Assembly: GCA_040756995.1 (NCBI GenBank)
Contig: JBFLYK010000010.1
Location: forward strand, 62,001 to 126,000
Direction of reading: 5' to 3'
Origin: BP-133 sp040756995
Lineage (GTDB): Bacteria; Actinomycetota; Acidimicrobiia; IMCC26256; BP-133
DNA length: 64,000 nucleotides
The stretch's first letter is position 1; every line of letters begins with the position of its first letter. A program made the translations under genes and the position numbers. A model generated the notes under the pieces. The model was not told the origin of the DNA. It did not search any database and saw only the letters and a list, made by a program, of their open reading frames with translations. Shown piece by piece: positions 7,907 to 16,562 of the stretch.

Positions 7907-8743
7907 ATGTCCCGGGCCTACCGGCATAACCTGAATGGCAGCACGCTCCAGCCGGGAGCGCTGCAGATGGAGATCAGGGACGTCACACTCCGCTTCGGAG
8001 GCGTCCGCGCCCTCGACGGCGTGACCTTCAATGTCGCCCAGGGCGACATCCACGCCATCATCGGGCCCAACGGGGCGGGCAAGACCAGCCTCCTGAACTG
8101 CATCAGCGGCCTCTACCGCCCCCAGATCGGCGAGATCGTCTTCCACACCGGTGATCGGGGCGACCGCAACCTCGTCCGCACCAAGCCGGGCACCATCGCC
8201 CGGCTCGGCATCGCCCGGACGTTCCAGAACATCGAGCTGTTCCGGCACATGACGGTGCTCGAGAACCTCATGCTGGGCCGCCACACCCACATGCGGCACA
8301 ACCTGTTCGCGTCGTTCCTCTACTACGGGCCGGCGCAGCGCCAGGAGATCGAGCACCGGGAGCTCGTCGAGGAGGTCATCGACCTCCTTCAGATCCAGTC
8401 GGTCCGCAACAAGCAGGTCGGGGCGCTGGCCTACGGCTTCCAGAAACGGGTCGAAATGGGACGAGCCCTGTGCATGCAGCCGGCGCTGCTGCTGCTGGAT
8501 GAGCCCATGGCGGGTATGAACGCCGAGGAGAAGGAGGACATGGCCCGCTTCATCCTCGACGTCAACGACCTCGCCGGTGTGACGACCGTGCTCATCGAGC
8601 ATGACATGGGAGTGATCATGGACATCTCCGACCGGGTGAGTGTCCTCGACTTCGGCCGGTGCATCGCCGACGGCACCCCGACCGAGGTCGGGAGTGACCA
8701 GGCGGTCCGCGACGCCTATCTCGGCCAGGAGGCCCACGCGTGA
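7907..8743 (+). CDS. livG: Liv-type ABC transporter ATP-binding protein (LivG-like)
   Basis: 278 residues. The ATG at 7907 follows GGGGGGAGG; an upstream TTG at 7865 has no such site. Motifs in order: Walker A GPNGAGKTS, Q-loop near FQNIELFRHMTVLENLMLGRH, signature region YGFQKRVEMGRAL (the LivG variant of LSGGQ), Walker B LLLLDEPMAGM and H-loop LIEHDMGVIM. It is one of two ATPases energising import through the LivH/LivM pair encoded downstream. Its stop overlaps the next start by four bases (GTGA), so it is probably translationally coupled to the acyl-CoA ligase. Confidence 0.92.
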   Translation: MSRAYRHNLNGSTLQPGALQMEIRDVTLRFGGVRALDGVTFNVAQGDIHAIIGPNGAGKTSLLNCISGLYRPQIGEIVFHTGDRGDRNLVRTKPGTIARLGIARTFQNIELFRHMTVLENLMLGRHTHMRHNLFASFLYYGPAQRQEIEHRELVEEVIDLLQIQSVRNKQVGALAYGFQKRVEMGRALCMQPALLLLDEPMAGMNAEEKEDMARFILDVNDLAGVTTVLIEHDMGVIMDISDRVSVLDFGRCIADGTPTEVGSDQAVRDAYLGQEAHA

Positions 8744-10737
8744 AGCTGGCCCTCAGGAAGACCCCCACGGAGCCCATTCCCGTCGACGAGACGACGACGT
8801 TTCCCAAGCTCCTGGCCGAGCTCGACCGGCGCTACGGCGACAGCCGGGTCGCCCTGCAGGAGAAGCGGTACGGAATCTGGCAGCCGTTCACCTGGCGGCA
8901 GTTCCACGCCCGGGTGCGGGACTTCGCCCACGGCCTGGCCTCGCTCGGGGTTCAGCCCGGCGAGGTGGTGGCCGTGCTCGGCGACAACCGGCCGGAGTGG
9001 GTCATCTCCGAGCTGGCCGCCCAGTCGCTCGGTGCCTGCACGGTGGGCATCTACCCGACCAGCGTCGGCGAGGAGATCCTCCACGTCCTCACCGACGGCC
9101 AGGTGCGCGTCGTGGTGGCCGAGGACCAGGAGCAGGTCGACAAGATCATCGAGCTCAAGGACCGGCTGCCCGGCGTCGAGACCGTCATCTTCTACGACCC
9201 CCGGGGTCTCGAGCTCTACGAGGTGCCGTACCTGCTGGAGTTCACTGCGGTGGAGGCCAAGGGCCGGGAGTGGGCCGAGGCCCACCCGGGCTGGCTCGAC
9301 GAGCAGATCGCCGCCGGCCGGGCCGACGACGTGGCCGTGATCTGCACCACCTCCGGCACCACCGGCCGGCCGAAGCTGGCCATGCTGTCGCACGCCAACC
9401 TGCTGGAGATGGGGCGGTCCCTCAACCAGGTCGACCCCATCGGAGTCGACGACCGGTACCTCAGCTTCCTGCCGCTGGCCTGGATCGGCGAGCAGATGAT
9501 CGCCGTGGCCTGCGGTCTGCAGCTCGGCTTCACGCTGAGCTTCGCCGAGGAGGCGTCGACGCAGCGCTCCGATCTCCGGGAACTCGGCCCCAACGTGATG
9601 TTCAGCCCGCCCCGCATCTGGGAGGACATGCTGAGCTCGATCATGGTCCGGGTCGGCGAGGCGGGCTGGCTCAAGCGCAAGACGTTCGCCTGGGGCCAGG
9701 CGGTCGGCGACCGCTACGCCGACACGAAGCTGAAGGGCGAGCGGCCCGGACTGCTCCTGTCGCTCAAGCACCGGGTGGCGGACTGGGTGGCGCTGCGCCC
9801 GGTACGCGACCAGCTGGGCCTCACCCGGATCTCGCGCTGCTACACGGGCGGCGCGCCACTCGGTCCCGACGTCTTCCGGTTCTTTCACTCGATCGGCGTG
9901 AACCTGAAGCAGATCTACGGCCAGACCGAGATCTGCGGCATCGCCGTCATGCACACCGACGACGACATCAAGTTCGCCACCGTCGGCAAGCCCTGTCCCG
10001 GCACCGAGCTCCGCATCGCCGACAACGGCGAGATCCTGCTGCGGTCCCGGGCCGTCTTCCACGGCTACTACGGCAACGAGGCGGCCACCGCCGAGACCAT
10101 CGACTCGGACGGGTGGCTGCACACCGGCGATGCCGGCTACCTCGACGAGAGCGGCCACCTGGTGGTGATCGACCGGGCCAAGGACGTCATGGAGATGCCG
10201 GACGGGACCCGCTTCAGCCCGGCCTTCATCGAGAACAAGCTGAAGTTCTCGCCCTACCTCGAAGAGGCCGTCGTGTTCTGGCAGGAGGGTTCGCCGGAGA
10301 TCACCGCCATCCTCACGATCGACCCGTCGACCGTCGGCGCCTGGGCCGAGCACCGCCGCCTGGGCTACACCACGTACACCGACCTGGCCGGGAAGGCCGA
10401 GGTGAGCGAGCTCATCGCCGAAGAGGTCGCCCGGGCCAACGAGGACCTGCCGGAGAGCGTGCGGGTGCGGCGCTTCGTCCTGCTGCACAAGCAGTTCGAC
10501 CCCGACGACGACGAGATCACCCGGACCCGCAAGGTCCGCCGGCGGGTGATCAACGAACGGTACGCCGCCATCATCGACGCCCTGACGGAGGGCGCGTCCG
10601 AAGTGGAGATCAAGAGCGTCGTGACGTACCAGGACGGCACGAATGTGACCCGCAACATCACCCTGCCCATCGTGAGCATGGAGGGGTTCACCCCCAAGGA
10701 GGGTGCGCGCCGCTCCCTGTTCGGGAGCCACGCATGA
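8740..10737 (+). CDS. fadD: Long-chain acyl-CoA synthetase (AMP-forming)
   Basis: 665 residues. It activates a carboxylic acid to acyl-AMP and then acyl-CoA. All family motifs are intact: phosphate loop TTSGTTGRPKLAMLSH (about 205-220), YTGGAPLGPDV, IYGQTEICG, GWLHTGDAGYLDESGHLVVIDRAKD and the C-terminal catalytic lysine in ITRTRKVRRR. It matches the large FAA1-type ligases in length and in the EFTAVEAKG insert region. It starts with GTG overlapping livG and ends in ATGA overlapping the permease, so it is embedded in the transporter operon. Such placement suggests that the imported ligand, or a product of it, is a fatty or aromatic acid trapped as a CoA ester; that is inference. Confidence 0.9.
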   Translation: MKLALRKTPTEPIPVDETTTFPKLLAELDRRYGDSRVALQEKRYGIWQPFTWRQFHARVRDFAHGLASLGVQPGEVVAVLGDNRPEWVISELAAQSLGACTVGIYPTSVGEEILHVLTDGQVRVVVAEDQEQVDKIIELKDRLPGVETVIFYDPRGLELYEVPYLLEFTAVEAKGREWAEAHPGWLDEQIAAGRADDVAVICTTSGTTGRPKLAMLSHANLLEMGRSLNQVDPIGVDDRYLSFLPLAWIGEQMIAVACGLQLGFTLSFAEEASTQRSDLRELGPNVMFSPPRIWEDMLSSIMVRVGEAGWLKRKTFAWGQAVGDRYADTKLKGERPGLLLSLKHRVADWVALRPVRDQLGLTRISRCYTGGAPLGPDVFRFFHSIGVNLKQIYGQTEICGIAVMHTDDDIKFATVGKPCPGTELRIADNGEILLRSRAVFHGYYGNEAATAETIDSDGWLHTGDAGYLDESGHLVVIDRAKDVMEMPDGTRFSPAFIENKLKFSPYLEEAVVFWQEGSPEITAILTIDPSTVGAWAEHRRLGYTTYTDLAGKAEVSELIAEEVARANEDLPESVRVRRFVLLHKQFDPDDDEITRTRKVRRRVINERYAAIIDALTEGASEVEIKSVVTYQDGTNVTRNITLPIVSMEGFTPKEGARRSLFGSHA

Positions 10738-11705
10738 CTCAGTTTCTCAACCTCGCGCTCGACGGCATGGCCGACGTCGCCATCCTCGCCGACACCGGGC
10801 CACAGGTGACGAAGTTTCTCAACCTGACCCTCAACGGTCTGGCCAACGGGGCCATCCTGGCGCTCACGGCGCTGGGGTTCGTGCTCATCTACAAGGCCAC
10901 CGAGGTGATCAACTTCGCCCAGGGCCAGTTCCTGGTCGTTGGGGCCTTCCTGGTCTACAACGCCAACGTCACGTGGGGCTGGCCGCCGTGGGCGTCGGTG
11001 CTGTTCGGCATCGGCGGCGGCATCGTGCTGGGCATGGCCATCGAGCGTGTCATCCTCCGCCGGCTGGTCGGCGAAGCGACACTGTCGGTGATCATGGTGA
11101 CGATCGGTCTGGCCTCGACCCTGGCCGGCCTCGTGCTCTACATCTGGGGCGCCGAGCCGAAGCGCCGACCCGAGTTCATTCCCAACAGCCGGGTCAACTT
11201 CGGCGATGTCGGTGTCGGCGCCGATCGCCTCTGGGCGATGGCGGTGGCCGCGATCGTCCTGATCGCGGTGGGGTTGTTCTTCCAGAAGTCCCGCCACGGT
11301 GTGGCGATGCGGGCGGTGGCCGACGACCAGCAGGCCGCCATGGTCCAGGGCATCAGCGTCAACCGGGTCTTCGCCATCGCCTGGGCGATGGCCGGTGCCG
11401 CCGGCGCGATCGGCGGCGTCCTGCTGGCCAGCCTGAGCGGCGGCTACGACCTCGTCCTGCTGGAGGCGTTCGCCATCTTCGTGTTTCCCGTCGTGATCCT
11501 CGGCGGCCTCGACTCGATCCTGGGGACGGTGGTCGGCGGCGTGATCGTCGGCCTGCTGGTCGAGTACTCGAAGGGCTACCTGGACGGGAAGCTCGGCATG
11601 ACGGGCTCGGACTTCGCCCAGATCCTGCCCTTCGTCATCCTGGTGGCGATTCTCCTGATCAAGCCCTACGGCCTGTTCGGCCAGGTCAAGATCGAGCGGG
11701 TCTGA
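10734..11705 (+). CDS. livH: Liv-type ABC transporter permease (LivH-like) with duplicated N-terminus
   Basis: 323 residues, about eight hydrophobic segments. Family motifs: GAILALTALGFVLIYKATEVINFAQGQF, AMRAVADDQQAAMVQGISVNRVFAIAWAMAGAAGAIGG and LGGLDSILGTVVGGVIVGL. It forms the membrane channel with LivM. The ATG overlaps the ligase stop (ATGA). The first 24 residues (FLNLALDGMADVAILA) repeat immediately as FLNLTLNGLANGAILA, a 72-bp duplication. The second copy is the normal N-terminus of the family, and the GTG at 10806 could be the ancestral or actual start. Confidence 0.9.
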   Translation: MTQFLNLALDGMADVAILADTGPQVTKFLNLTLNGLANGAILALTALGFVLIYKATEVINFAQGQFLVVGAFLVYNANVTWGWPPWASVLFGIGGGIVLGMAIERVILRRLVGEATLSVIMVTIGLASTLAGLVLYIWGAEPKRRPEFIPNSRVNFGDVGVGADRLWAMAVAAIVLIAVGLFFQKSRHGVAMRAVADDQQAAMVQGISVNRVFAIAWAMAGAAGAIGGVLLASLSGGYDLVLLEAFAIFVFPVVILGGLDSILGTVVGGVIVGLLVEYSKGYLDGKLGMTGSDFAQILPFVILVAILLIKPYGLFGQVKIERV

Positions 11706-11706
11706 C

Positions 11707-12762
11707 ATGGCTGCCACCGCCACCGGCGTCTACAACCGGACTTACAAGAGGGATTTCGCGCTCCGCCACACCAAGGCCGAGTACGTCCGACTGGCCCTCC
11801 TGGCCGCCTTCGCGGTCGTGCTGCCCTTCTCCCTCGACCAGTACTGGCTGAGCTACGTCAACCTGATCCTGCTGGCGGCCATCGCCGCCGTCGGGCTCAA
11901 CATCCTCACCGGGTACACCGGCCTTGTGAGCCTGGCCACCGCCGGTTTCCTGGGGGTCGGGGCGTACACGACGGCCAACATCACCCACCGGCTCCACTGG
12001 CCGATGCCGATCAGCGTGGTCCTGGCCACGCTGCTGGCCGCCGCCATCGGCGCCTTCTTCGGCCTGCCGGCCCTGCGGCTCAAGGGCCTGTATCTGGCCA
12101 TCTCGACGTTCGCCGCCCAGGTGATCCTGTCGAACCGGTTCCGGAACTGGGGCTGGCTGACGGACAACGAGGGAACGATCGGCGCCGCCTACCCGAGCGC
12201 CATCGGCCGCAGCGACTTCAAGTGGTACTGGCTGCTGCTCGTCATCACCGGCCTCGTGGTCTGGGCCGGCATCAACCTCTTCCGCACCGGCCTCGGCCGG
12301 GCCTTCATCGCCATCCGCGACCAGGACATCGCCGCCGAGGTCATGGGGGTGCCGGTCGGTCGCTACAAGGTGCTGGCCTTTTCGATCGCCTGCGGGCTCG
12401 CCGGTCTGTCCGGTGCCCTGCAGGCGCACTACCGCACGATCGTCACGTGGGAGAACTACGAGATCGCGACGTCGTTCATCTTCGTGGCCATGATCATCGT
12501 CGGCGGGCTCGGCAGCGTTTCCGGCGCCGTGTACGGCGCGGCCTTCATGATCTGGCTCCCCGCCTACATCCAGCGCGTCGGGCAGACACTGCAGTCGAGC
12601 GAAGTCGAGATCCTGCGCAACCTCATCCCCAAGCTGCCGGCCATCCAGCTGACCATCTTCGGTCTCGTACTGGTGGTCTTCCTGCTGTTCGAACCCCGTG
12701 GCCTCGCCCGACTGTGGCAGAGGGCCAAGGACTACTTCCGCATCTGGCCGTTCCGATATTGA
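11707..12762 (+). CDS. livM: Liv-type ABC transporter permease (LivM-like)
   Basis: 351 residues with a charged N-terminal tail and about nine hydrophobic segments. Family hallmarks: NILTGYTGLVSLATAGFLGVGAYTTA, LPALRLKGLYLAISTFAAQ, GRAFIAIRDQDIAAEVMGVPVGRYKVLAFSIACGLAGLSGAL and VGGLGSVSGAVYGA. It starts one base after the livH stop and pairs with LivH to form the translocation path. The C-terminus is basic (RLWQRAKDYFRIWPF). Confidence 0.92.
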   Translation: MAATATGVYNRTYKRDFALRHTKAEYVRLALLAAFAVVLPFSLDQYWLSYVNLILLAAIAAVGLNILTGYTGLVSLATAGFLGVGAYTTANITHRLHWPMPISVVLATLLAAAIGAFFGLPALRLKGLYLAISTFAAQVILSNRFRNWGWLTDNEGTIGAAYPSAIGRSDFKWYWLLLVITGLVVWAGINLFRTGLGRAFIAIRDQDIAAEVMGVPVGRYKVLAFSIACGLAGLSGALQAHYRTIVTWENYEIATSFIFVAMIIVGGLGSVSGAVYGAAFMIWLPAYIQRVGQTLQSSEVEILRNLIPKLPAIQLTIFGLVLVVFLLFEPRGLARLWQRAKDYFRIWPFRY

Positions 12763-12794
12763 GCTGAGCCGACCCCCATCAAGGAGGAGACAGG

Positions 12795-14018
12795 ATGAAT
12801 CGCTTCATCAGGAGGCTCGCAGTACCACTCTGCTTCGCGCTGGTCGCCGGGGTCGCCTGCGGTGGTGACGACAACAACGACGAAGCGTCGCAGGGCGCCG
12901 AATCCGGGTCGGCGAAGAAGGACATCAAGGTCGGCGCGATCTTCGACCTGTCCGGCGCCACGGCCGATGTCGGCACCCCCTTCTCCGAGGGCATCCGCGA
13001 CTTCATCGAATGGAAGAACAGTCAGGGCGGCGTCGAAGGCCACAAGCTGGCGCTGACCTATCAGGACTACGGCTACAAGGTGCCGACGGCCGAGCAGCTC
13101 TACCAGCAGTTCGTCTCGCAGGGCGCCAAGGTGTTCATGGGCTGGGGGACCGGTGACACCGAAGCCCTGCGGCCCCGGGTCAACGCCGACAAGGTTCCCT
13201 TCATGTCGGCCTCGCTGGCCGAGACCCTGACCGACCCGAAGGTCACGCCCTACAACTTCTTCCCCGCCCCGAGCTACAGCCAGCAGATGCGCATCGCGCT
13301 GAAGTACATCGCCGACCAGAACCAGGGCAAGGGCAAGGTTGAGGTGGCGGTGTTCCACCACGACAGCCCGTTCGGCACGTCACCGCTCGACGACGGCAAG
13401 AAGTTCATCGCCGACAAGAAGCTCGACATCAACATGAAGAACTACCCGATGCCGGCCACGGCCACCGACTACGTGGCTCAGATCGGCCAGGCCAAGGCGC
13501 AGGGCGCCAAGTACGTCATCATCCAGAACGTGGCCAAGCCGGCCGCCAAGCTGGCCAGCGACATCAAGGGCCAGAACTTCGGCGCCCAGATCATGTGCCT
13601 CAACTGGTGCGCTGACGAGCTGTTCGTGAGGCTCGCCGGTCCGGCCGCCGACAAGATGATCGGTGTCATGCCGTTCGTGCCGCCGGCGGCCGCCGAGCCG
13701 GGCAGCCTGGACGACATCAACAACTTCCTCAAGGGCAAGAACAAGGACGCCGCGGGCATGGGCCTGCACTACGTGCAGGGCTGGTACACCATGGCCACGA
13801 TGGCGGAGGGAATCGCCAACGCCGTCAAGGAGAAGGACGACCCGTCGGGCGAGGACATCAAGGCCGGCCTGGAGAAGATCACCGACTTCAAGACCGGCGT
13901 GTCCGACCCGATCACGTTCACGCCCGAGTACCACGCCGGCATGAAGGCCGCGCCGCTGTACCAGGTGGAAGGCACCACCTTCAAGAAGATCCAAGACCCC
14001 GTCGACCCGACGAAGTAG
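12795..14018 (+). CDS. livK: Liv-type ABC transporter substrate-binding lipoprotein
   Basis: 407 residues. A strong AAGGAGG lies eight bases before the ATG. The signal peptide has a basic start (NRFIRR) and a Cys at residue 22 after LVAGVA, so it is probably a lipoprotein; an acidic/Gly linker follows. The mature domain opens with KVGAIFDLSGATADVG and contains GVEGHKLALTYQDYGYK, VPFMSASLAE and a C-terminal ITFTPEYHAGMKAAPLYQV, as in Peripla_BP_6 receptors. It delivers the ligand to LivHM. The ligand cannot be read from sequence; the neighbouring CoA ligases argue for an organic acid rather than leucine. The strong ribosome-binding site fits the need for excess receptor. Confidence 0.9.
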   Translation: MNRFIRRLAVPLCFALVAGVACGGDDNNDEASQGAESGSAKKDIKVGAIFDLSGATADVGTPFSEGIRDFIEWKNSQGGVEGHKLALTYQDYGYKVPTAEQLYQQFVSQGAKVFMGWGTGDTEALRPRVNADKVPFMSASLAETLTDPKVTPYNFFPAPSYSQQMRIALKYIADQNQGKGKVEVAVFHHDSPFGTSPLDDGKKFIADKKLDINMKNYPMPATATDYVAQIGQAKAQGAKYVIIQNVAKPAAKLASDIKGQNFGAQIMCLNWCADELFVRLAGPAADKMIGVMPFVPPAAAEPGSLDDINNFLKGKNKDAAGMGLHYVQGWYTMATMAEGIANAVKEKDDPSGEDIKAGLEKITDFKTGVSDPITFTPEYHAGMKAAPLYQVEGTTFKKIQDPVDPTK

Positions 14019-14026
14019 GGATTCCA

Positions 14027-14875
14027 TTGGCGCAGCGAGTCGAAGAGGGGGCCCGGCCGGCGCCGGGCCCCCGCCCGGGCGGCCAGCCGGTCCTCGAGAT
14101 CAACAACATCGAGGTCATCTACGAGGACGTCATCCTCGTGCTGCGCGGCCTGTCCCTCAACGTGCCCGAGGGCCGGATCATCGCTCTCCTCGGCTCAAAC
14201 GGCGCCGGTAAGAGCACCACGCTGAAGGCCGTGGCCGGGCTCCTTCCCTCGGAGCACGGCGAGGTGACCCAGGGCAACATCGTCTACGAGGGCCGCAGGA
14301 TCACCAGGGCCAACCCGGCGGAGATCGTGCGGCTGGGGATCTCGCTGGTCATGGAGGGCCGGCGGGTGTTCGAGCACCTGACCGTGCACGAGAACCTGGT
14401 CACCGGCGCCTACACGCGCCGGTCGGGGGTCAGCGAGGACCTCGACCTCGTCTACGGGTTCTTCCCCCGCCTCAAGGACCGGCGCAACCAGCAGGCCGGC
14501 TACCTCTCCGGCGGTGAGCAGCAGATGCTGGCCATCGGGCGGTCGCTGATGTCGAAGCCGAAGCTGATGATGCTCGACGAGCCGTCGCTCGGCCTGGCCC
14601 CCCTGCTGGTGGAGGAGATCTTCGGGCGGATCAAGGCCCTCAACTCCGAGATCGGCACCACGGTGCTGCTGGTGGAGCAGAACGCCCGCCGGGCCCTGGA
14701 GATCGCCGACCACGCCTACGTGATGGAGAACGGACGCATCGTGCTCGAAGGCCCGGCCGCCGAGCTGGCCTCCAACCCCGACGTCCAGGAGTTCTACCTG
14801 GGCCTGTCGGAGGGCGGGGCCCGCAAGAGCTACCGGGAGGTCAAGCACTACAAGCGCCGGAAGCGGTGGCTGTGA
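14027..14875 (+). CDS. livF: Liv-type ABC transporter ATP-binding protein (LivF-like)
   Basis: 282 residues. Walker A LLGSNGAGKSTTLK, signature YLSGGEQQMLAIGRSL, Walker B KLMMLDEPSLGLAP and H-loop LLVEQNARRALE are all intact; it is the second ATPase of the transporter. It begins with TTG after GTAGGG. An N-terminal Pro/Gly-rich tail of about 20 residues and a basic C-terminus (KHYKRRKRWL) extend the usual 235-residue core. Its stop overlaps the next gene (GTGA). Confidence 0.9.
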   Translation: MAQRVEEGARPAPGPRPGGQPVLEINNIEVIYEDVILVLRGLSLNVPEGRIIALLGSNGAGKSTTLKAVAGLLPSEHGEVTQGNIVYEGRRITRANPAEIVRLGISLVMEGRRVFEHLTVHENLVTGAYTRRSGVSEDLDLVYGFFPRLKDRRNQQAGYLSGGEQQMLAIGRSLMSKPKLMMLDEPSLGLAPLLVEEIFGRIKALNSEIGTTVLLVEQNARRALEIADHAYVMENGRIVLEGPAAELASNPDVQEFYLGLSEGGARKSYREVKHYKRRKRWL

Positions 14876-16083
14876 GCGCACTGGAGGCCTACCGGGCGGC
14901 GTTCGACGAGCGCGTCTTCAACGTCCTCCGGCCGGCCGCCGGCCTCGTCCCGGCCCTGGCCGACCGCCTGGCGGCGGCCGGTCTCGTGCCCGACGACTTG
15001 GTCGACGTGGCCGCCCTCGACCGGTTGCCCGTTCTGTCGAAGGACGATCTGATCGACCTGCAGGCCAAGGACCCGCCCTTCGGCGGTTTCCTGGCCCCGG
15101 GAGCGAAGATCCGCCGCATCTTCCAGTCGCCCGGGCCGATCTACGAACCGGAGGCCGACGTACCGGACCCCTGGCGGGCCGCGCCGGCGCTGGAGGCGGC
15201 CGGGTTCGGGCCCGACGACACCGTCCTCAACTGCTTCGGCTACCACCTCTCTCCGGCCGGGGTCATGTTCGAGGAGGGTTCGAAGGCCCTCGGGTGCCGG
15301 GTCGTACCGGCGGGGGTGGGGAACTTCGACCTCGCCGTCCGGGCCGCCCGCGACCTCGGCGCCACCGCTTACATCGGCCTGCCGAGTTACCTCAAGGCGC
15401 TGCTGGAGAAGGCCGAGGAGGCCGGCGTTTCCCTGCGCTTCCAGCGGGCCCTGGTCACCGCCGAGCCCCTGCCGCCGTCACTGCGCAGCTGGCTCCAGGA
15501 ACGGGTCCCGGTGGTGCGCCAGCTCTACGGCACGGCCGAGTCGGGGACGCTGGGCTTCGAGTGCGAGGCCGAGTCGGGCCTCCACGTGCCGGCCGACGCC
15601 CTGGTCGAGGTGTGCGCCCTCGACGACGGCGCCCCCCGCCTCGACGGCGGGGAGGGCCAGGTGGTCGTGACGCTGTTCTCGGATCACTACCCGCTGGTCC
15701 GCTTCGGGACGGGCGACCTGTCGGCCTTCGCCGCCGGCGACTGCTCCTGCGGCCGGTCCACCCCGCGTCTCGTCGGCTGGCTCGGGCGGACGGGGGAGGC
15801 CGTGAAGGTGCGGGGCATGTTCCTTCATCCCCGCCAGGTGACGGCGGTGATGGCGCAGGTGCCATCGGTGGCCGCCTACCGCTTTCTGATCGACCGGGTC
15901 GACCACAAGGACGTGCTCCGCTGCGAGGTCGTGCCGGCGGCCGAGGGCATCGATCACCAGCACCTGGCCGCCGAGGTCCACGACACCATCCGGTCCGGGC
16001 TGCGCTTCGACGTCGAGGTGAAGGTCGTCACGGCCCTCGAGGCCGGCGCGACGCCCATCACGGACCTGCGCACCTGGGACTGA
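14872..16083 (+). CDS. PaaK-like adenylate-forming protein with altered nucleotide loop
   Basis: 403 residues, similar in plan to phenylacetate-CoA ligases: LDRLPVLSKDDLIDLQ, AYIGLPSYLKALLEKAEEAG, QLYGTAESGTLGFEC, YPLVRFGTGDLSA, CSCGRSTPRLVGWLGRTGEAVKVRGMFLHPRQV and a C-terminal VEVKVVTALE. The phosphate-binding loop expected as SSGTTGxPT reads FQSPGPIYEP, and the chain stops at ITDLRTWD without the usual GKxxR catalytic-lysine segment. It is translationally coupled to livF (GTGA at 14872; GTG at 14866 is an alternative). The function may be CoA ligation by a divergent mechanism or binding only; I cannot decide. Confidence 0.7.
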   Translation: MSALEAYRAAFDERVFNVLRPAAGLVPALADRLAAAGLVPDDLVDVAALDRLPVLSKDDLIDLQAKDPPFGGFLAPGAKIRRIFQSPGPIYEPEADVPDPWRAAPALEAAGFGPDDTVLNCFGYHLSPAGVMFEEGSKALGCRVVPAGVGNFDLAVRAARDLGATAYIGLPSYLKALLEKAEEAGVSLRFQRALVTAEPLPPSLRSWLQERVPVVRQLYGTAESGTLGFECEAESGLHVPADALVEVCALDDGAPRLDGGEGQVVVTLFSDHYPLVRFGTGDLSAFAAGDCSCGRSTPRLVGWLGRTGEAVKVRGMFLHPRQVTAVMAQVPSVAAYRFLIDRVDHKDVLRCEVVPAAEGIDHQHLAAEVHDTIRSGLRFDVEVKVVTALEAGATPITDLRTWD

Positions 16084-16562
16084 GTCGGTTCCGGACGGGC
16101 TGGGACGAATTTCCGGCCCACTTCGCGAACTTTGTGACACGGGGTGCGGTTCCGCCGAAGCAGAGATGTGCGAATCTCACGCCGCCTCGGAGGCCCCCGG
16201 CCAAATCCGACATTTCCGGCATCTGGACCGCCGCGGGGAGGATCAGGTGAACCCCCGGCGAATAGCTTCCTCACCAGGCGGCCGGGTGGCGGGTCGCCCA
16301 AGGTCAAGGAGCAAGACGTGGGCCGATCCCCCAGGCCGACGACGCTTCCCACTCCCGCGGCCGAGCTCGTGGCAGGCCCGTCCGCGATCAGTGTCCGAGC
16401 GTCCGACCCCTCCGCGCAGTCCCAGATTCTCCCCGCAAATCTGAACGCTGAACGCGTTCTTTCTCCGTCCTTTTTGTCACGAGGCGTGGGATATGGGAGA
16501 ATTAGTGTGGATTCACGTCATCTGGGCGTTCCACGGGCGTTTCGTGGGCTGGAGGGGACGCC
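16084..16562. other. Intergenic region upstream of the sigma factor gene
   Basis: About 480 bp with no convincing coding sequence on either strand; short open frames here lack ribosome-binding sites and family motifs. It holds the candidate promoter at 16474-16502 and several CTTTGTGACAC/TTTTTGTCACG-like stretches. The 3' end of the Liv operon transcript must stop here, but no clear terminator hairpin with a T-run is visible. Confidence 0.5.
16474..16502 (+). promoter_or_regulatory. Candidate sigma-70-type promoter of the ECF sigma gene
   Basis: TTGTCA at 16474-16479, a 17-bp spacer and GAGAAT at 16497-16502, about 60 bp before the ATG, in the only AT-rich patch of this gap. The match to consensus is fair. 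Confidence 0.45.

Noticed and set aside
8640..10733. Apparent N-terminal extension of the LivH permease in one long frame
   Set aside because: That part is an out-of-frame reading of the acyl-CoA ligase; LivH starts at the ATGA overlap at 10734.
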